Assembly: GCA_900473415.1 (NCBI GenBank)
Contig: UCLR01000010.1
Coordinates: forward strand, 187,732-251,731
From: Hyphomicrobiales bacterium
GTDB lineage: Bacteria > Pseudomonadota > Alphaproteobacteria > Rhizobiales > Beijerinckiaceae
DNA length: 64,000 nt
Reading direction: 5' to 3'
Each line of letters starts with the position of its first letter. Positions within the stretch are counted from its first letter, which is position 1. The notes under the pieces were generated by a model. It saw only the letters and a list, made by a program, of their open reading frames with translations, was not told where the DNA came from and searched no databases. This document shows, piece after piece, positions 26,703 through 37,183 of the stretch. Made by a program: the position numbers and the translations under genes.

Positions 26703-27878
26703 ATGAGCGACACGCTTCTCGAAGCTCCCCCGCCTGCGCTACGTAGCGAGGTCCCACACGCCCCCGCCGAGGCTAGCCAGGGCTGGCTGAAGCTGGCGCC
26801 GATCAACCGGCGCCGGCTCGACAACTTCAAGGCCAACAAGCGCGGCTGGTGGTCGCTCTGGCTCTTCCTCGTGCTCTTCGTGCTCTCGCTCTTCGCCGAG
26901 TTCATCGCCAATGATCGCCCGCTTATCGTCCGCTACAAGGGCGAATGGCTGTTTCCGGTCGCGGTCAACTATCCAGAGGAGAAGTTCGGCGGCTTCCTCG
27001 CCACAACCGATTATCGCGACCCGGTGATCGCCAAGGAGATCGCGGATAACGGCTTCGCGGTCTGGCCGCCGATCCGCTACTCGTACCGCACGCATAACCT
27101 CGACCTGCCGGTTCCGGCCCCCGCCCCGCCGACCTGGATGCTCAGCGACGAGCAATGCCGGCCGATCGCGGAGCGCACCGGCGGCTCGACCTGCCGCGAC
27201 CTCGAATGGAACTGGCTGGGCACAGACGACCAGGGCCGCGACGTGGTGGCGCGGCTGATCTACGGCTTCCGCATCTCCGTGCTGTTCGGGCTCATCCTCT
27301 GCGCCTTCTCCTCGGTGGTCGGCATCACGGCCGGCGCCATCCAGGGCTATTTCGGCGGCTGGGTCGATCTGATCTTCCAGCGCCTGATCGAAATCTGGAC
27401 CTCGATCCCGGCGCTCTATCTGCTGATCATCGTGGCGGCGATCATCACGCCCGGCTTCTTCGTGCTGCTCGGCATCCTGCTGCTGTTCTCCTGGGTGGCG
27501 CTGGTCGGCGTGGTGCGTGCCGAGTTCCTGAGGGCCCGCAACTTCGAATATGTCCGCGCCGCCCGCGCGCTTGGGCTCTCCAACCGCATGATCATGTGGC
27601 GGCACTTGCTGCCCAACGCCATGGTGGCGACGCTGACCTTCCTACCCTTCATCCTCAACGGCTCGATCACGACGCTGACCTCGCTCGACTTCTTGGGCTT
27701 CGGCCTGCCGCCGGGCTCGCCCTCGCTGGGTGAGTTGCTGGCGCAGGGCAAGGCGAACCTTCAGGCACCCTGGCTCGGGCTGTCGGGCTTCATCGTGATC
27801 GCGCTGATGCTCTCGTTGCTGATCTTCATCGGCGAGGCCGTGCGCGACGCCTTCGACCCGCGGAAAACCTTCGCATGA
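26703..27878 (+). CDS. yejE: Oligopeptide ABC transporter permease YejE
   Basis: A 391-residue permease. The first helix (WWSLWLFLVLFVLSLFAEFI) is followed by a long YejE-specific periplasmic segment (residues about 75-170), then NWLGTDDQGRDVVARLIYGF and five helices. The EAA motif is in EYVRAARALGLSNRMIMWRH. The ATG at 26703 follows GGGAGG; an in-frame GTG at 26697 overlaps the yejB stop. Confidence 0.95.
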   Translation: MSDTLLEAPPPALRSEVPHAPAEASQGWLKLAPINRRRLDNFKANKRGWWSLWLFLVLFVLSLFAEFIANDRPLIVRYKGEWLFPVAVNYPEEKFGGFLATTDYRDPVIAKEIADNGFAVWPPIRYSYRTHNLDLPVPAPAPPTWMLSDEQCRPIAERTGGSTCRDLEWNWLGTDDQGRDVVARLIYGFRISVLFGLILCAFSSVVGITAGAIQGYFGGWVDLIFQRLIEIWTSIPALYLLIIVAAIITPGFFVLLGILLLFSWVALVGVVRAEFLRARNFEYVRAARALGLSNRMIMWRHLLPNAMVATLTFLPFILNGSITTLTSLDFLGFGLPPGSPSLGELLAQGKANLQAPWLGLSGFIVIALMLSLLIFIGEAVRDAFDPRKTFA

Positions 27879-29503
27879 GCGCGCCGCTGCTTTCCGTCGA
27901 AGACCTCTCGGTCGCCTTCCGACAGGGTGGGCGAGAGACGCTCGCTGTCGATCATGTCTCCTTCTCCATCGGCCGCGGCGAGACGCTAGCACTCGTCGGC
28001 GAATCCGGCTCCGGCAAGTCGGTCTCGGCGCTCTCGATCCTGAAGCTGCTGAACTACCCGGCGGCACACCACCCCTCCGGCCGGATCGTCTTCGACGGGC
28101 AGGACCTGCTTACCGCCGACGAGGAGGCGATGCGCAAGGTGCGCGGCAACGACATCACCATGGTGTTCCAGGAGCCGATGACCTCGCTCAACCCGCTGCA
28201 CACGATCGAGCGGCAAATTGGCGAGATCCTCGAGCTGCATAAGGGCCTGCGCGGCGAGAAGGCGCGCGCCCGCACGCTGGAGCTCTTGGAGCTCGTCGGT
28301 ATCCGCGATGCGGCGAGCCGGCTCGACGCCTATCCGCATCAGCTCTCCGGCGGACAGCGCCAGCGCGTGATGATCGCGATGGCGCTCGCCAATGAGCCGC
28401 ATCTCCTGATCGCCGACGAACCGACGACCGCGCTCGACGTCACCGTGCAGGCCCAGATCCTGAAGCTGCTCAAGGAACTGCAGCAGCGCCTCGGCATGGC
28501 GATGCTGTTCATCACCCATGATCTCGGCATCGTCCGGCGCATCGCCGACCGGGTCTGCGTGATGCTCAAGGGGCAGATCGTCGAGCAGGGGCCGGTCGGC
28601 GAGGTCTTCGCGGCTCCGCAGCACGCCTATACGCGGCGGCTCCTCGCGGCCGAGCCCAAAGGCCGCCCTGCCCCGGTGCCGGCCGATGCAGCAACGCTGC
28701 TGGAAGCCGGGCCGGTCAAGGTCTGGTTCCCGATCAAGACCGGCTTCCTGCGCCGCACGACCGGGCATGTGAAGGCGGTCGACGGCATCTCGGTTTCGGT
28801 ACGAGAGGGCGAGACGCTCGGCGTCGTCGGCGAATCCGGCTCAGGCAAGACGACGCTCGGACTCGCCATCCTGCGGCTGATCTCGTCCGAGGGGCCCATC
28901 GTCTTCCTCGGTGACCGTATCGACGGGCTGTCGAGCCGGCAGGTGAGACCTAAGCGCAAGAACCTCCAGGTCGTCTTCCAGGACCCTTACGGCTCGCTCT
29001 CGCCTCGCATGTCGGTAGCCGAGATCGTGGCGGAGGGGCTCTCGATCCAGCAGCCCGGCCTCACCTATGAGCGCCGCCGCGAGATCGTGGCGCAGGCGCT
29101 CAGCGATGTGGGTCTCGATCCGGCGGCGATGGACCGCTATCCGCACGAGTTCTCCGGCGGGCAGCGCCAGCGCATAGCAATCGCGCGCGCCATGGCGCTC
29201 GACCCGAAATTCGTCGTGCTGGACGAGCCGACCTCGGCGCTCGACATGTCGGTGCAGGCGCAGATCGTCGAGCTGCTGCGGGGGCTGCAGGAGAAGCGCA
29301 AGCTGGGCTATCTCTTCATCAGCCACGACCTCAAGGTCGTGCGGGCGCTGTCGCACCGGGTGTTGGTGATGCAGAACGGCAAGATCGTCGAGGAAGGGCC
29401 GGCCGAGGCGATCTTCGCCAAGCCGCGCGAGCCCTACACGCTGGCGCTGCTGGCGGCGGCGCTCAACATGGAGACGGCCAGCCACGGCGCCGTGAGGGAG
29501 TGA
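27875..29503 (+). CDS. yejF: Oligopeptide ABC transporter, double ATPase YejF
   Basis: A 542-residue cytosolic ATPase with two ABC domains. Walker A sites are [12 protein letters not shown] and [12 protein letters not shown]. Signature motifs are [16 protein letters not shown] and [16 protein letters not shown], and Walker B sites are [12 protein letters not shown] and [12 protein letters not shown], so both sites look active. Its ATG overlaps the yejE stop by 4 bases. Confidence 0.96.
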   Translation: MSAPLLSVEDLSVAFRQGGRETLAVDHVSFSIGRGETLALVGESGSGKSVSALSILKLLNYPAAHHPSGRIVFDGQDLLTADEEAMRKVRGNDITMVFQEPMTSLNPLHTIERQIGEILELHKGLRGEKARARTLELLELVGIRDAASRLDAYPHQLSGGQRQRVMIAMALANEPHLLIADEPTTALDVTVQAQILKLLKELQQRLGMAMLFITHDLGIVRRIADRVCVMLKGQIVEQGPVGEVFAAPQHAYTRRLLAAEPKGRPAPVPADAATLLEAGPVKVWFPIKTGFLRRTTGHVKAVDGISVSVREGETLGVVGESGSGKTTLGLAILRLISSEGPIVFLGDRIDGLSSRQVRPKRKNLQVVFQDPYGSLSPRMSVAEIVAEGLSIQQPGLTYERRREIVAQALSDVGLDPAAMDRYPHEFSGGQRQRIAIARAMALDPKFVVLDEPTSALDMSVQAQIVELLRGLQEKRKLGYLFISHDLKVVRALSHRVLVMQNGKIVEEGPAEAIFAKPREPYTLALLAAALNMETASHGAVRE

Positions 29504-29504
29504 G

Positions 29505-30734
29505 ATGGCACGCGCCATCCTGATCGTGCTGGATTCCGTCGGCTGCGGCGGAGCTGAAGATGCGGCCGCTTATGGCGATGCCGGCTCTGACACGCTCGGC
29601 CATATCGCGCAGGCCTGCGCCGATGGCCGGGGCAACAGCGAAGGCCTGCGCCACGGGCCGCTCAAGCTGCCCAACCTCGTCCGGCTCGGCCTTGCCCATG
29701 CCTGCGAGGCCTCGACCGGACGACCGCTTGCCGGCATCGACAAGCCCTCCCAAGCGCAGGGGCGCTGGGGCTATGGCGTCGAGATCAGCCAGGGCAAGGA
29801 CACCCCGTCCGGCCATTGGGAGATCGCCGGCAGCCCGGTCTCCTTCCCCTGGGGCTATTTCACCGAGCTCGAGGAGTCATTCCCGCCCGAGCTCGTCGCC
29901 GGCATCGTCAAGGAAGGCGCCCTGCCCGGCATCCTCGGCAACAGGCATGCCTCGGGCACCGCGATCGTCGATGAACTGGGCGCCGAACATATCCAGACGG
30001 GCAAGCCGATCTGCTACACCTCGGTCGATTCCGTGCTGCAGATCGCGGCGCATGAGGAGCATTTCGGTCTGGATCGGCTCTATGCGCTCTGCAAGACCGT
30101 GCGCGGGCTGGTCGACCCGCTGCGCATCGGGCGCGTCATCGCGCGGCCCTTCATCGGCTCGGCGGAGGAAGGCTTCACGCGCACCGGCAACCGCAAGGAC
30201 TTCGCCATCCCACCGCCTTCCGACACGCTGCTCGACCGGCTGACGGCGCAGGGCCGCAAGGTCGTGACCGTCGGCAAGATCGGCGACATCTTCGCCCATC
30301 GCGCCACCGGCGAGGAGATCAAACCCTTCGGCAATCATGCGATGGTGGAGGCTGCGCTGGCGGCCTGGGACGACCTGCCCGATGGCGGCTTCTGCTTCGT
30401 CAACCTCGTCGATTTCGATACGGAGTTCGGCCATCGCCGCGATGTGCCGGGCTATGCGGCGGCGCTCGAAGCCTTCGACCGGCTGGTGCCGCATCTGGAG
30501 GCAGCGCTGCGGCCGGGCGACATCGCCGTCGTCACCGCAGACCATGGCAACGATCCGACCTGGCACGGCACCGACCATACGCGCGAGCATGTGCCGATCC
30601 TCGCCTTCGGACCCGGCATCGCGCCGCAGCCGTTGGGCCGGCGCGAGAGCTTCGCCGACATCGCGGCAAGCCTCGGCATCTTCCTCGGTATCGGACCAGT
30701 CGGCCCGGGTCACGCCTGGCAGGCGTCAGCCTAG
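29505..30734 (+). CDS. deoB: Phosphopentomutase
   Basis: A 409-residue alkaline-phosphatase-superfamily mutase interconverting ribose (deoxyribose) 1- and 5-phosphates in nucleoside salvage. Motifs: [20 protein letters not shown] (metal), [12 protein letters not shown] (phospho-threonine region), and [20 protein letters not shown] (metal). It starts 1 bp after yejF, so it belongs to the yej transcript, which suggests peptide and nucleoside salvage are expressed together. Its stop shares a palindromic CTAG with the stop of the convergent chemoreceptor gene. Confidence 0.95.
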   Translation: MARAILIVLDSVGCGGAEDAAAYGDAGSDTLGHIAQACADGRGNSEGLRHGPLKLPNLVRLGLAHACEASTGRPLAGIDKPSQAQGRWGYGVEISQGKDTPSGHWEIAGSPVSFPWGYFTELEESFPPELVAGIVKEGALPGILGNRHASGTAIVDELGAEHIQTGKPICYTSVDSVLQIAAHEEHFGLDRLYALCKTVRGLVDPLRIGRVIARPFIGSAEEGFTRTGNRKDFAIPPPSDTLLDRLTAQGRKVVTVGKIGDIFAHRATGEEIKPFGNHAMVEAALAAWDDLPDGGFCFVNLVDFDTEFGHRRDVPGYAAALEAFDRLVPHLEAALRPGDIAVVTADHGNDPTWHGTDHTREHVPILAFGPGIAPQPLGRRESFADIAASLGIFLGIGPVGPGHAWQASA

Positions 30735-32188
30735 GCCGCGGCCACCCGCTCGCAGAAGCTCGCAACCTCGCGGCGGATCGCCTGCGCCTGCCCCGCGAGC
30801 GCGTTCGCAGCGCTCTGCAGCTCCTGTGCCGCACCGTGGGTCTGGCGGGTCATGACCTCGAAGCCGCCCGCAACATCGGAACTGCGCTGGGCGCCCTCGA
30901 AGGAGAGGTGCACCTGATGAGCGATCTCGGCGGTGGCGCGGCTCTGCTCATCGACCGAGAAGGCGATGGCGTTGGCGACGCTCTCGACTGCGCCGATCGC
31001 CTCGACGATGTCGCGAATCGCCTTGAGCGAACGCTGCGAAGCCTTCTGCATCGCTCCGATCTGATGAGAGATATCATCGGTCGCCTTGGCGGTCTGGGCG
31101 GAAAGCGTCTTCACCTCGCTGGCAACGACGGCGAAGCCGCGCCCCATTTCGCCCGCACGCGCCGCCTCGATGGTGGCGTTGAGCGCGAGCATGCTGGTCT
31201 GCGCCGCGATGCCGCGGATGATGTCGACGACGGTGCCGACATTCTCGCTGCTGCTGGCGAGCTGCTCGATCTCGGCGCTGGCACGGCGCGCCAGCTCCGC
31301 CGTGGATTTCGAGCCGTCCGCTGAATTGGCAGCGTTGCGGCCGATCTCGCTGATCGAGGCAACCAGTTCGGTGCTCGCGGCCGAAAGGTATTCGATGCTC
31401 TGCATCGTGCCCGCCGCCGAGTCGGAGACGAGCCCGGTCTGCCGGCGCACCTGGTCGGAGGTCTCCGTCAGTGCGCCCGCCTCCCCCTTCATCGCAGCGG
31501 CCGAATCGTCCAGCACCGCCATCGCCTGCTCCATCTGGCCGTGGAAGCCGGAGACAAGCGCACGCAGCGCCTGCGCGCGCCGGGCGAGCTCGCCAGCGAG
31601 CGTCCTCTCCTTCTCGCCTGCGATGCGTTCACGCTCGGCCACGGCCTGCGCCCGTTCGAGGCTCTCCTCATTACGGGCGAACATGCGTTCGAGCGCAACC
31701 GCGAACATCGCCAGAAATGCGGTTTCGATCACGACGATCACGGCATGCAGCAGGACCCGCAGCAGGCTGCCGCCCTCATAGAACACCGAAGCCGGCAGCA
31801 GATATTGCAGGACGAGGTGGTGCAGCGCGGTAAGGACCGCTCCCATCAGGATCGGCCGCCAGTCGCAGAATCCGGCGAGCAGCGCCAGCACCGCGAAATA
31901 GTACATGTGCATGTCCGGCTGCCAGGAATGGCCGGCGAAGCTGAACACCAGCGTCGAGACCTGCCCGACCAGCACCGCGGCAATGACGAGCTGCGTCACG
32001 ATCGCCACGCCTGCAAAGCGGTAGAGCAATACGGCCACCGCCACCGCCAGCGCGGACAGGCAGACTGGCACGAGACCGGACGAACCGTTGACCCAGAAGG
32101 CCAGCGCCAGCAGCGGCAGATGGATCATGGCGAGCGCGAGCAGGGCCCGCGCCGTTCCACGGCGAGCCGCCGCGAGGGACCAGATCAT
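30731..32188 (-). CDS. Methyl-accepting chemotaxis protein with a membrane-embedded sensor region
   Basis: A 485-residue receptor. The N-terminal 190 residues are about six hydrophobic helices with only short loops (for example [19 protein letters not shown] and [20 protein letters not shown]), with no periplasmic ligand domain and no HAMP recognised. After a charged coiled coil (about 195-235) comes the signalling domain. Its tip is [20 protein letters not shown] followed by [16 protein letters not shown]. The sensed signal is unclear; a membrane-state or lipid-soluble signal would fit this design. The ATG at 32188 follows AGGGGAC and overlaps the upstream small gene. Confidence 0.92.
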   Translation of the reverse strand: MIWSLAAARRGTARALLALAMIHLPLLALAFWVNGSSGLVPVCLSALAVAVAVLLYRFAGVAIVTQLVIAAVLVGQVSTLVFSFAGHSWQPDMHMYYFAVLALLAGFCDWRPILMGAVLTALHHLVLQYLLPASVFYEGGSLLRVLLHAVIVVIETAFLAMFAVALERMFARNEESLERAQAVAERERIAGEKERTLAGELARRAQALRALVSGFHGQMEQAMAVLDDSAAAMKGEAGALTETSDQVRRQTGLVSDSAAGTMQSIEYLSAASTELVASISEIGRNAANSADGSKSTAELARRASAEIEQLASSSENVGTVVDIIRGIAAQTSMLALNATIEAARAGEMGRGFAVVASEVKTLSAQTAKATDDISHQIGAMQKASQRSLKAIRDIVEAIGAVESVANAIAFSVDEQSRATAEIAHQVHLSFEGAQRSSDVAGGFEVMTRQTHGAAQELQSAANALAGQAQAIRREVASFCERVAAA

Positions 32189-32562
32189 GTCGTCCCCTTC
32201 GTCGGACCGGACGCGTCGAGGCATCCGGCGAGGCCGGTAAGGGCCAGCGACAGCCAGGCGCCTTTCGGCAATGGCGCGGCTTCGCTGCCGGAAGCGGTCG
32301 GGGCGACGACGACGATCGAGGACAGGCGCCGCGTGCGCAGCACTTGATGGCCAGCGGCGAAGGTCAGCGCGACCGCCTCGGAGCCGTCGACCCAGGGCGG
32401 GAAGACGATCGCGACCGGCTCTGCCGTGGCTCTACCACCCGGCAAGCTGGCCAGCGCCGCGACGCTGACGAGCAGGCAGATGAGCCCGACCAAAAGGCCG
32501 CCGGCCGGCGAGAGACGCTCCTTGCGGGGCGCGCCGGATTTCGCGAGACAAGTCGAAGACAT
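32185..32562 (-). CDS. Small membrane-anchored protein translationally coupled to the chemoreceptor
   Basis: A 125-residue protein with one N-terminal membrane helix (GLLVGLICLLVSVAALASL). The short presumably periplasmic domain begins AEPVAIVFPPWVDGSEAVAL and includes SSIVVVAPTA. Its TGA overlaps the chemoreceptor ATG (ATGA), so the two are made together. I do not recognise a named family. The location and coupling suggest it assists or modulates the receptor; this is inference. Confidence 0.65.
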   Translation of the reverse strand: MSSTCLAKSGAPRKERLSPAGGLLVGLICLLVSVAALASLPGGRATAEPVAIVFPPWVDGSEAVALTFAAGHQVLRTRRLSSIVVVAPTASGSEAAPLPKGAWLSLALTGLAGCLDASGPTKGTT

Positions 32563-32671
32563 GAACGGGATTCACTCGATACGGCGGGGGCCCTGCCAGA
32601 CCCAAGCCGAGCTGTGTAAAATTTCACTTAAATGCTGCGGCAGCGCCGAGAACTGGGCGCCAAAATGCGGC

Positions 32672-33181
32672 TTAGCTCTGCAGCCGTTGCTTGATGCGTC
32701 GAACCAGGCTGTCACGGACTTCGCGATAGGCATCGAGCTTCTGCTCGCGCGAACCCTGGAAGATCGTCGGATCAACCGTCGGCCAATACTCGACATCAGC
32801 CGCCACGGTGCGGGTCAGTTCCAGCGCCCTGTGATGCGCCTCCGGCGAAAGCGAGATGATGAGGTCGAAATTCAGACCCTCCCATTCCGCCAGCTCGTCG
32901 ACCGATTTCGGCTTGTGGCGGCTGAGGTCGATGCCGATCTCCTCCAGCACGGCGAGCGCGAAGCCGTCCGGCTCGCCCTTTCGCGCGCCCGCCGACTGGA
33001 CGTAGACCGACTTTCCGAAGAAATGCTTGGCCAGTGCCTCCGCCATCGGCGAGCGCACCGCGTTCATCGCGCAGATGAACAGGACGCTCTGAACCTTGCG
33101 CGAGTTGACCGGTTGCACGTTTGCCGCATTTCCTCCACGCGAACCGGCATCCACTTCGCTTGAAAATGCTTTGGGCTCCAA
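32672..33181 (-). CDS. Low-molecular-weight protein tyrosine phosphatase / arsenate reductase-like protein
   Basis: A 169-residue LMW-PTP fold protein. The P-loop is CAMNAVRSPMAEAL (C-x5-R-S) and the general-acid aspartate is in VEYWPTVDPT. The start is uncertain: the TTG at 33181 gives the full frame and lies 5 bp after the UPF0262 stop, with GGAAGG about 12 bases upstream; a GTG further in is possible. Its position after hisD and UPF0262 follows the conserved rhizobial order. Arsenate reduction or phosphatase activity cannot be distinguished here. Confidence 0.85.
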   Translation of the reverse strand: MEPKAFSSEVDAGSRGGNAANVQPVNSRKVQSVLFICAMNAVRSPMAEALAKHFFGKSVYVQSAGARKGEPDGFALAVLEEIGIDLSRHKPKSVDELAEWEGLNFDLIISLSPEAHHRALELTRTVAADVEYWPTVDPTIFQGSREQKLDAYREVRDSLVRRIKQRLQS

Positions 33182-33186
33182 GCGCG

Positions 33187-33675
33187 TCAGCCCTTCCAGT
33201 GCAGGGCGTAGATCAGCGTGAAGAGGCGGCGGGCGGTGTCGAAATCGATCTCGATCTTGCTGGCCAGCCTCTCGGCCAGGATGCCGGCTGCCTCATCGTG
33301 GAGCCCGCGCCGGCCCATGTCGATGGCCTCGATCTGCGCCGGCGTCGCAGTGCGGATCGCGGCATAGTAGCTTTCGCAGATCATCTCGTAGTCCTTGATG
33401 ATGCGCCGGAAAGGACTGAGCGAAAGATGGTGCGTCACGACGGGCGAGCCATCCGCCGCCTTGACCTCCAGGACGAGCCGGCGCTCGACCATGGCGAGAT
33501 GAGCGAGGTAGGGGCCGCCGTCATGATCCGGCACCACGAAGCAGTTGCGCTCGATCAGATCGTAGATGGCGACGGCGCGCTCATGCTCCTGGTCGGGCGT
33601 GCCGCGGCCCAGCGAGTTTTCATCGAGCGTGACGCCGACCAGGCATCGCTTGTCGGGAGACGAGACCTCGGGCAT
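33187..33675 (-). CDS. UPF0262 family protein
   Basis: A 162-residue soluble protein of the alphaproteobacterial UPF0262 family, with [38 protein letters not shown] and [20 protein letters not shown]. The molecular function is unknown. It lies between hisD and the LMW phosphatase in the order typical of Hyphomicrobiales. The ATG at 33675 follows AGGAG by five bases; a GTG immediately before it is too close to the site. Confidence 0.92.
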   Translation of the reverse strand: MPEVSSPDKRCLVGVTLDENSLGRGTPDQEHERAVAIYDLIERNCFVVPDHDGGPYLAHLAMVERRLVLEVKAADGSPVVTHHLSLSPFRRIIKDYEMICESYYAAIRTATPAQIEAIDMGRRGLHDEAAGILAERLASKIEIDFDTARRLFTLIYALHWKG

Positions 33676-33712
33676 CACTGCTCCTGCGGCGGCGCCGGCA
33701 AGACGCCGACGC

Positions 33713-35005
33713 TCAGAGATTGAGCCTGATCGTCACGGATCGGCCATGCGCCTGCAAGCCCTCCGCTTCGGCGAGCCGTGCCGCGGCCGGCGCGAGCGCC
33801 CGCAAGCCCTCAGGCCTGCATTTCAGAAGCGAGGTGCGCTTCATGAAGTCACCGACGCCCAAGCCCGACGAAAAGCGGGCCGAGCGCGCCGTCGGCAGCA
33901 CATGGTTGGGGCCGCCGACATAGTCGCCGATCGCTTCCGGCGTATGCCCGCCGAGGAAGATGGCGCCTGCATTGCGGATAAGGCCGGAAAGCCGCTCGGG
34001 CTCGGCCGTCATGATCTCGAGATGCTCGGGCGCGAGGCGATCGACCAGCGGCACAGCCGCTTCGAGATCCGCGACGAGCAGGATGGCCCCGAAATCCTGC
34101 CAGCTCTTCCCGGCGATCTCGGCGCGCGGCAGCGTCTGAAGCTGGGCCGCGACGGCCTTCTCCACCTCAGCGGCCAGACCGGCATCGTCCGTCATCAGGA
34201 TCGACTGCGCCGAGACATCATGCTCGGCCTGCGCCAGAAGATCGGCTGCGATCCAGTCGGGATTGGCGGTGCGGTCGGCGATCACGAGCACTTCGGAGGG
34301 GCCCGCGATCATGTCGATGCCGACCTGCCCAAAGACCCGGCGCTTGGCTGCCGCCACATAGGCGTTGCCCGGACCGACGATCTTGGCGACCGGCGCGATG
34401 CTCGCCGTGCCATAGGCCAGCGCTGCGACGGCCTGTGCGCCGCCAATGCGGTAGACCTCGTCGATGCCGGCAAGCCGCGCGGCGGCAAGCACGAGCGGAT
34501 TGGTCTCGCCGCGGGGTGTCGGCGCGACCATGACGATGCGCGGCACGCCCGCAACCTTCGCGGGAATCGCGTTCATCAGCACCGAGGAGGGGTAGCTCGC
34601 GGTGCCGCCGGGCACATAGAGGCCGACGGCCTCGATGGCGCTCCAGCGCCAGCCGCTCTCGACGCCGGCAGCATCCTTCACCCAGGAATCGGCCGGCTTC
34701 TGGCGCTCGTGATAGCTCTGGATGCGGTCGCGCGCCGTCTCCAGCGCCGCCAGCAGCTCGGCCGAGCAGGCGGCGACGGCCGCGTCGATCTCGGACTCGC
34801 TGACGCGCAGGGTTTCGGGCGTGAGGTCGAGTGCATCGAAGCGGCTGGTGTAGGCGATCAGCGCCGCATCGCCCTTCTCGCGAACCTCGGCGATGATATC
34901 GGCGGCGACGCGATCGACTTCCTCTGAAACCTCGCGCTTGGCGGAAAGCAGCGCCGCGAAGCCCTCAGTGAAGCGCGCATCCCTGTCGTCGAGCCTGATC
35001 GGCAT
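33713..35005 (-). CDS. hisD: Histidinol dehydrogenase
   Basis: A 430-residue NAD- and zinc-dependent enzyme that oxidises histidinol to histidine in two steps. Motifs: the [20 protein letters not shown] and [10 protein letters not shown] region, with the active-site histidine region in [13 protein letters not shown], and [20 protein letters not shown]. It is away from other his genes, as usual in this order, between DUF2948 and UPF0262 genes. Confidence 0.96.
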   Translation of the reverse strand: MPIRLDDRDARFTEGFAALLSAKREVSEEVDRVAADIIAEVREKGDAALIAYTSRFDALDLTPETLRVSESEIDAAVAACSAELLAALETARDRIQSYHERQKPADSWVKDAAGVESGWRWSAIEAVGLYVPGGTASYPSSVLMNAIPAKVAGVPRIVMVAPTPRGETNPLVLAAARLAGIDEVYRIGGAQAVAALAYGTASIAPVAKIVGPGNAYVAAAKRRVFGQVGIDMIAGPSEVLVIADRTANPDWIAADLLAQAEHDVSAQSILMTDDAGLAAEVEKAVAAQLQTLPRAEIAGKSWQDFGAILLVADLEAAVPLVDRLAPEHLEIMTAEPERLSGLIRNAGAIFLGGHTPEAIGDYVGGPNHVLPTARSARFSSGLGVGDFMKRTSLLKCRPEGLRALAPAAARLAEAEGLQAHGRSVTIRLNL

Positions 35006-35037
35006 GGGTATTCCTCGGGCTTATCCGAATTGACAGC

Positions 35038-35133
35038 CGTCATTCCGGGCTCGACCCGGAATCCATCGTAGAGCGCCGGCGCCCTTCGATGGATCCCGGG
35101 TCAGCGCCGCTTCGCGGCTTGTCCGGGGTGACG
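35038..35133. repeat. Intergenic palindromic repeat, family 1, copy 4
   Basis: A 96-bp segment from CGTCATTCCGGGCTCGAC to GTCCGGGGTGACG, with core ATCCATCGTAGAGCGCC and CGATGGATCCCGGG. It is in the same orientation as, and closely similar to, the copy at 46819. It lies between hisD and the DUF2948 gene and could form a long hairpin in their shared transcript. Confidence 0.8.
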
Positions 35134-35195
35134 GCGCGTTCTTAGACGAAGGAAACCGGCGATTGAAGTTGCCGGAGACGAAAAGCCGTTGCGCC

Positions 35196-35642
35196 TCAGC
35201 CCTCGTCGGGATGGCCGGGCGTCGCCACGGCTTCCCAGACCGGCCCGAGGTCCTTCATCTGGGCCTCGACGCATTCGACCGAGAGGCGGATCGCGGCGCC
35301 TTCCGAAAAATGCAACGTGACGTCGCCGGCCGGCTCCTCGCCCTGATCGAAGGTGATCGCCAGGAGGTTCAGGACCTTGCCTGCGTCCTTCGGGTCGAGC
35401 TTGGCGCTGCGGACGTTGAGCACGCGGTCGAAATGCAGCGCCGTCAAGCGGCGCCGGCGCTGGCCGTGCTGCGCGCCCTCCCAGTCGAAGCGGCGCGCCG
35501 CCAGGGCGAAGCGCTTCTCGGCCGGCAGATAAACGATATCCGCCGCCTTCAGCACCGCATCCTGGAGATGGGCTGAGACGATGCCGAGGTCATCGGCATC
35601 GAGCGCAACGAGCTTCAGCGGGTCGGCGGCGTCGTCGGACAT
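35196..35642 (-). CDS. DUF2948 family protein
   Basis: A 148-residue soluble protein beginning SDDAADPLKLVALDADDLGI and ending near WEAVATPGHPDEG. It matches the DUF2948 family found between murA and hisD in many alphaproteobacteria. Function unknown. The ATG at 35642 lies about 30 bp after the murA stop; an in-frame extension to 35795 runs into murA and was discarded. Confidence 0.88.
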   Translation of the reverse strand: MSDDAADPLKLVALDADDLGIVSAHLQDAVLKAADIVYLPAEKRFALAARRFDWEGAQHGQRRRRLTALHFDRVLNVRSAKLDPKDAGKVLNLLAITFDQGEEPAGDVTLHFSEGAAIRLSVECVEAQMKDLGPVWEAVATPGHPDEG

Positions 35643-35673
35643 GTGTCTGTTCTGGCGAGCCGCCTGCAGAAAA

Positions 35674-36963
35674 TCAACCGCTGATGCGCTCCACCACCGC
35701 CCCGCAGCGGGAAAGCTTCGCTTCCAGCGCCTCGAAACCACGGTCAAGATGGTAGACGCGGTTGATCGTGGTATCGCCCTCGGCGGCCAGCCCACCGATG
35801 ACCAGCGAGACCGAAGCGCGCAGATCGGTCGCCATCACCGGCGCGCCGGTGAGCTTCGACACACCCTCGACATGGGCGACGTCGCCGTCGAGCCGGATCT
35901 TCGCGCCGAGCCGGGCGAGCTCCTGCACATGCATGAAGCGGTTCTCGAAGATCGTCTCGCGGATGCGCGAGGTGCCCTTGGCCTTGGTCATTAGCGCCAT
36001 GAACTGCGCCTGCAGATCGGTCGGGAAGCCGGGGAAAGGCGAGGTGTCGACATCGACCGCGTCGATGCCGTGGCCGTTGCGGCGCACGCGGACGCCTTCA
36101 TTCGTCTCGCTGATCTCGACGCCGGCCCTGACGAGCGTGTCGAGCGCATCCTGCAGCAGCTCGGGGCGAGCGCCTTCCAGCACGACGTCGCCACCGGTCA
36201 TGGCGACCGCCATCGCATAGGTGCCGGTCTCGATCCGGTCCGGCAGCACGGCATGGTGCGCGCCACCGAGGCGCGAGACGCCGGTAACGACGATGCGGGA
36301 GGTGCCGGCGCCCTCGATCTTGGCGCCCATCTTGACGAGGCAGGCGGCGAGATCGGTGACCTCGGGCTCGCGCGCCGCGTTCTCGATGATGGTGGTGCCC
36401 TCGGCGAGGACGGCCGCCATCAGCGCCGTATGCGTGCCACCGACCGTGACCTTCGGGAAGACGATCTCGCCGCCCTTCAGGCCCTTCGGCGCGCGCGCCA
36501 GCGCATAGCCGTTCTCGATGACGATCTCGGCGCCGAGCTTCTCCAGCGCCATCAGCAGGAGGTCGACCGGGCGCGTGCCGATGGCGCAGCCGCCGGGCAG
36601 CGAGATCTTGGCCTCGCCCATCCGCGCCAGGATCGGCGCGATGACCCAGAAGCTCGCCCGCATGGTGGAGACCAGCTCGTAGGGTGCGCAGGTGTCGACG
36701 ATCTGGCGCGCGGTCAGCGATATGGTCTGGCCGGTCTCGGCCGACTGGCCGATGCGCTTGCCGGCAACGGTGCGGTCGACGCCGTGGTTCGACAGGATGC
36801 GCGAGAGCGCCGTGACGTCGGAGAGGCGCGGGACGTTGGTCAGCGTCAGCGTCTCGTCCGTCAGCAGGCTCGCGATCATCAGCGGCAGGGCGGCGTTCTT
36901 GGCGCCGGAAATCGGAATGGCGCCATTGAGGCGCTGGCCGCCGGTGATGCGGATCTTGTCCAT
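35674..36963 (-). CDS. murA: UDP-N-acetylglucosamine 1-carboxyvinyltransferase
   Basis: A 429-residue MurA, first committed step of peptidoglycan synthesis. The N-terminus is [20 protein letters not shown]. The catalytic cysteine is present in [14 protein letters not shown], so fosfomycin sensitivity is expected. The C-terminus has [15 protein letters not shown]. The ATG at 36963 matches the family start; an open extension to 37080 overlaps the small gene upstream. It heads the murA/DUF2948/hisD/UPF0262/LMW-PTP group. Confidence 0.96.
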   Translation of the reverse strand: MDKIRITGGQRLNGAIPISGAKNAALPLMIASLLTDETLTLTNVPRLSDVTALSRILSNHGVDRTVAGKRIGQSAETGQTISLTARQIVDTCAPYELVSTMRASFWVIAPILARMGEAKISLPGGCAIGTRPVDLLLMALEKLGAEIVIENGYALARAPKGLKGGEIVFPKVTVGGTHTALMAAVLAEGTTIIENAAREPEVTDLAACLVKMGAKIEGAGTSRIVVTGVSRLGGAHHAVLPDRIETGTYAMAVAMTGGDVVLEGARPELLQDALDTLVRAGVEISETNEGVRVRRNGHGIDAVDVDTSPFPGFPTDLQAQFMALMTKAKGTSRIRETIFENRFMHVQELARLGAKIRLDGDVAHVEGVSKLTGAPVMATDLRASVSLVIGGLAAEGDTTINRVYHLDRGFEALEAKLSRCGAVVERISG

Positions 36964-37021
36964 CGTCAGGTCCTGCTCGGCCGGCCCGGCGCAAAGCCGG
37001 AGGCCATGGAGATAAGGGAGA

Positions 37022-37183
37022 TCAGGACCGGGGAGGGTCGGCCTGAACGGGCGGCGCCGGCTCCTGCGCTTTCGCCTCATCCGAGCGGCGAGCGCGAGCC
37101 TGGGCCTTGCGGCGCTTCAGGTTCTCGCGGAGCGCGGCGGCGAGCCGTGCCTGCTTCTCGTCCTCGGCTGTCTGGCGGGTCAC
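37022..37183 (-). CDS. Small charged protein encoded just upstream of murA
   Basis: A 53-residue frame from GTG 37183 to TGA 37022-37024. It encodes [20 protein letters not shown] followed by [13 protein letters not shown] and a Pro/Ala-rich tail. The helical [13 protein letters not shown] stretch looks like a small conserved protein I recall seeing upstream of murA in Hyphomicrobiales. It ends 58 bp before the murA start on the same strand. The start codon is GTG because the nearby ATG is out of frame; no strong ribosome site is visible. The function is unknown; the basic helix could contact RNA or ribosomes (speculative). Confidence 0.65.
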   Translation of the reverse strand: MTRQTAEDEKQARLAAALRENLKRRKAQARARRSDEAKAQEPAPPVQADPPRS

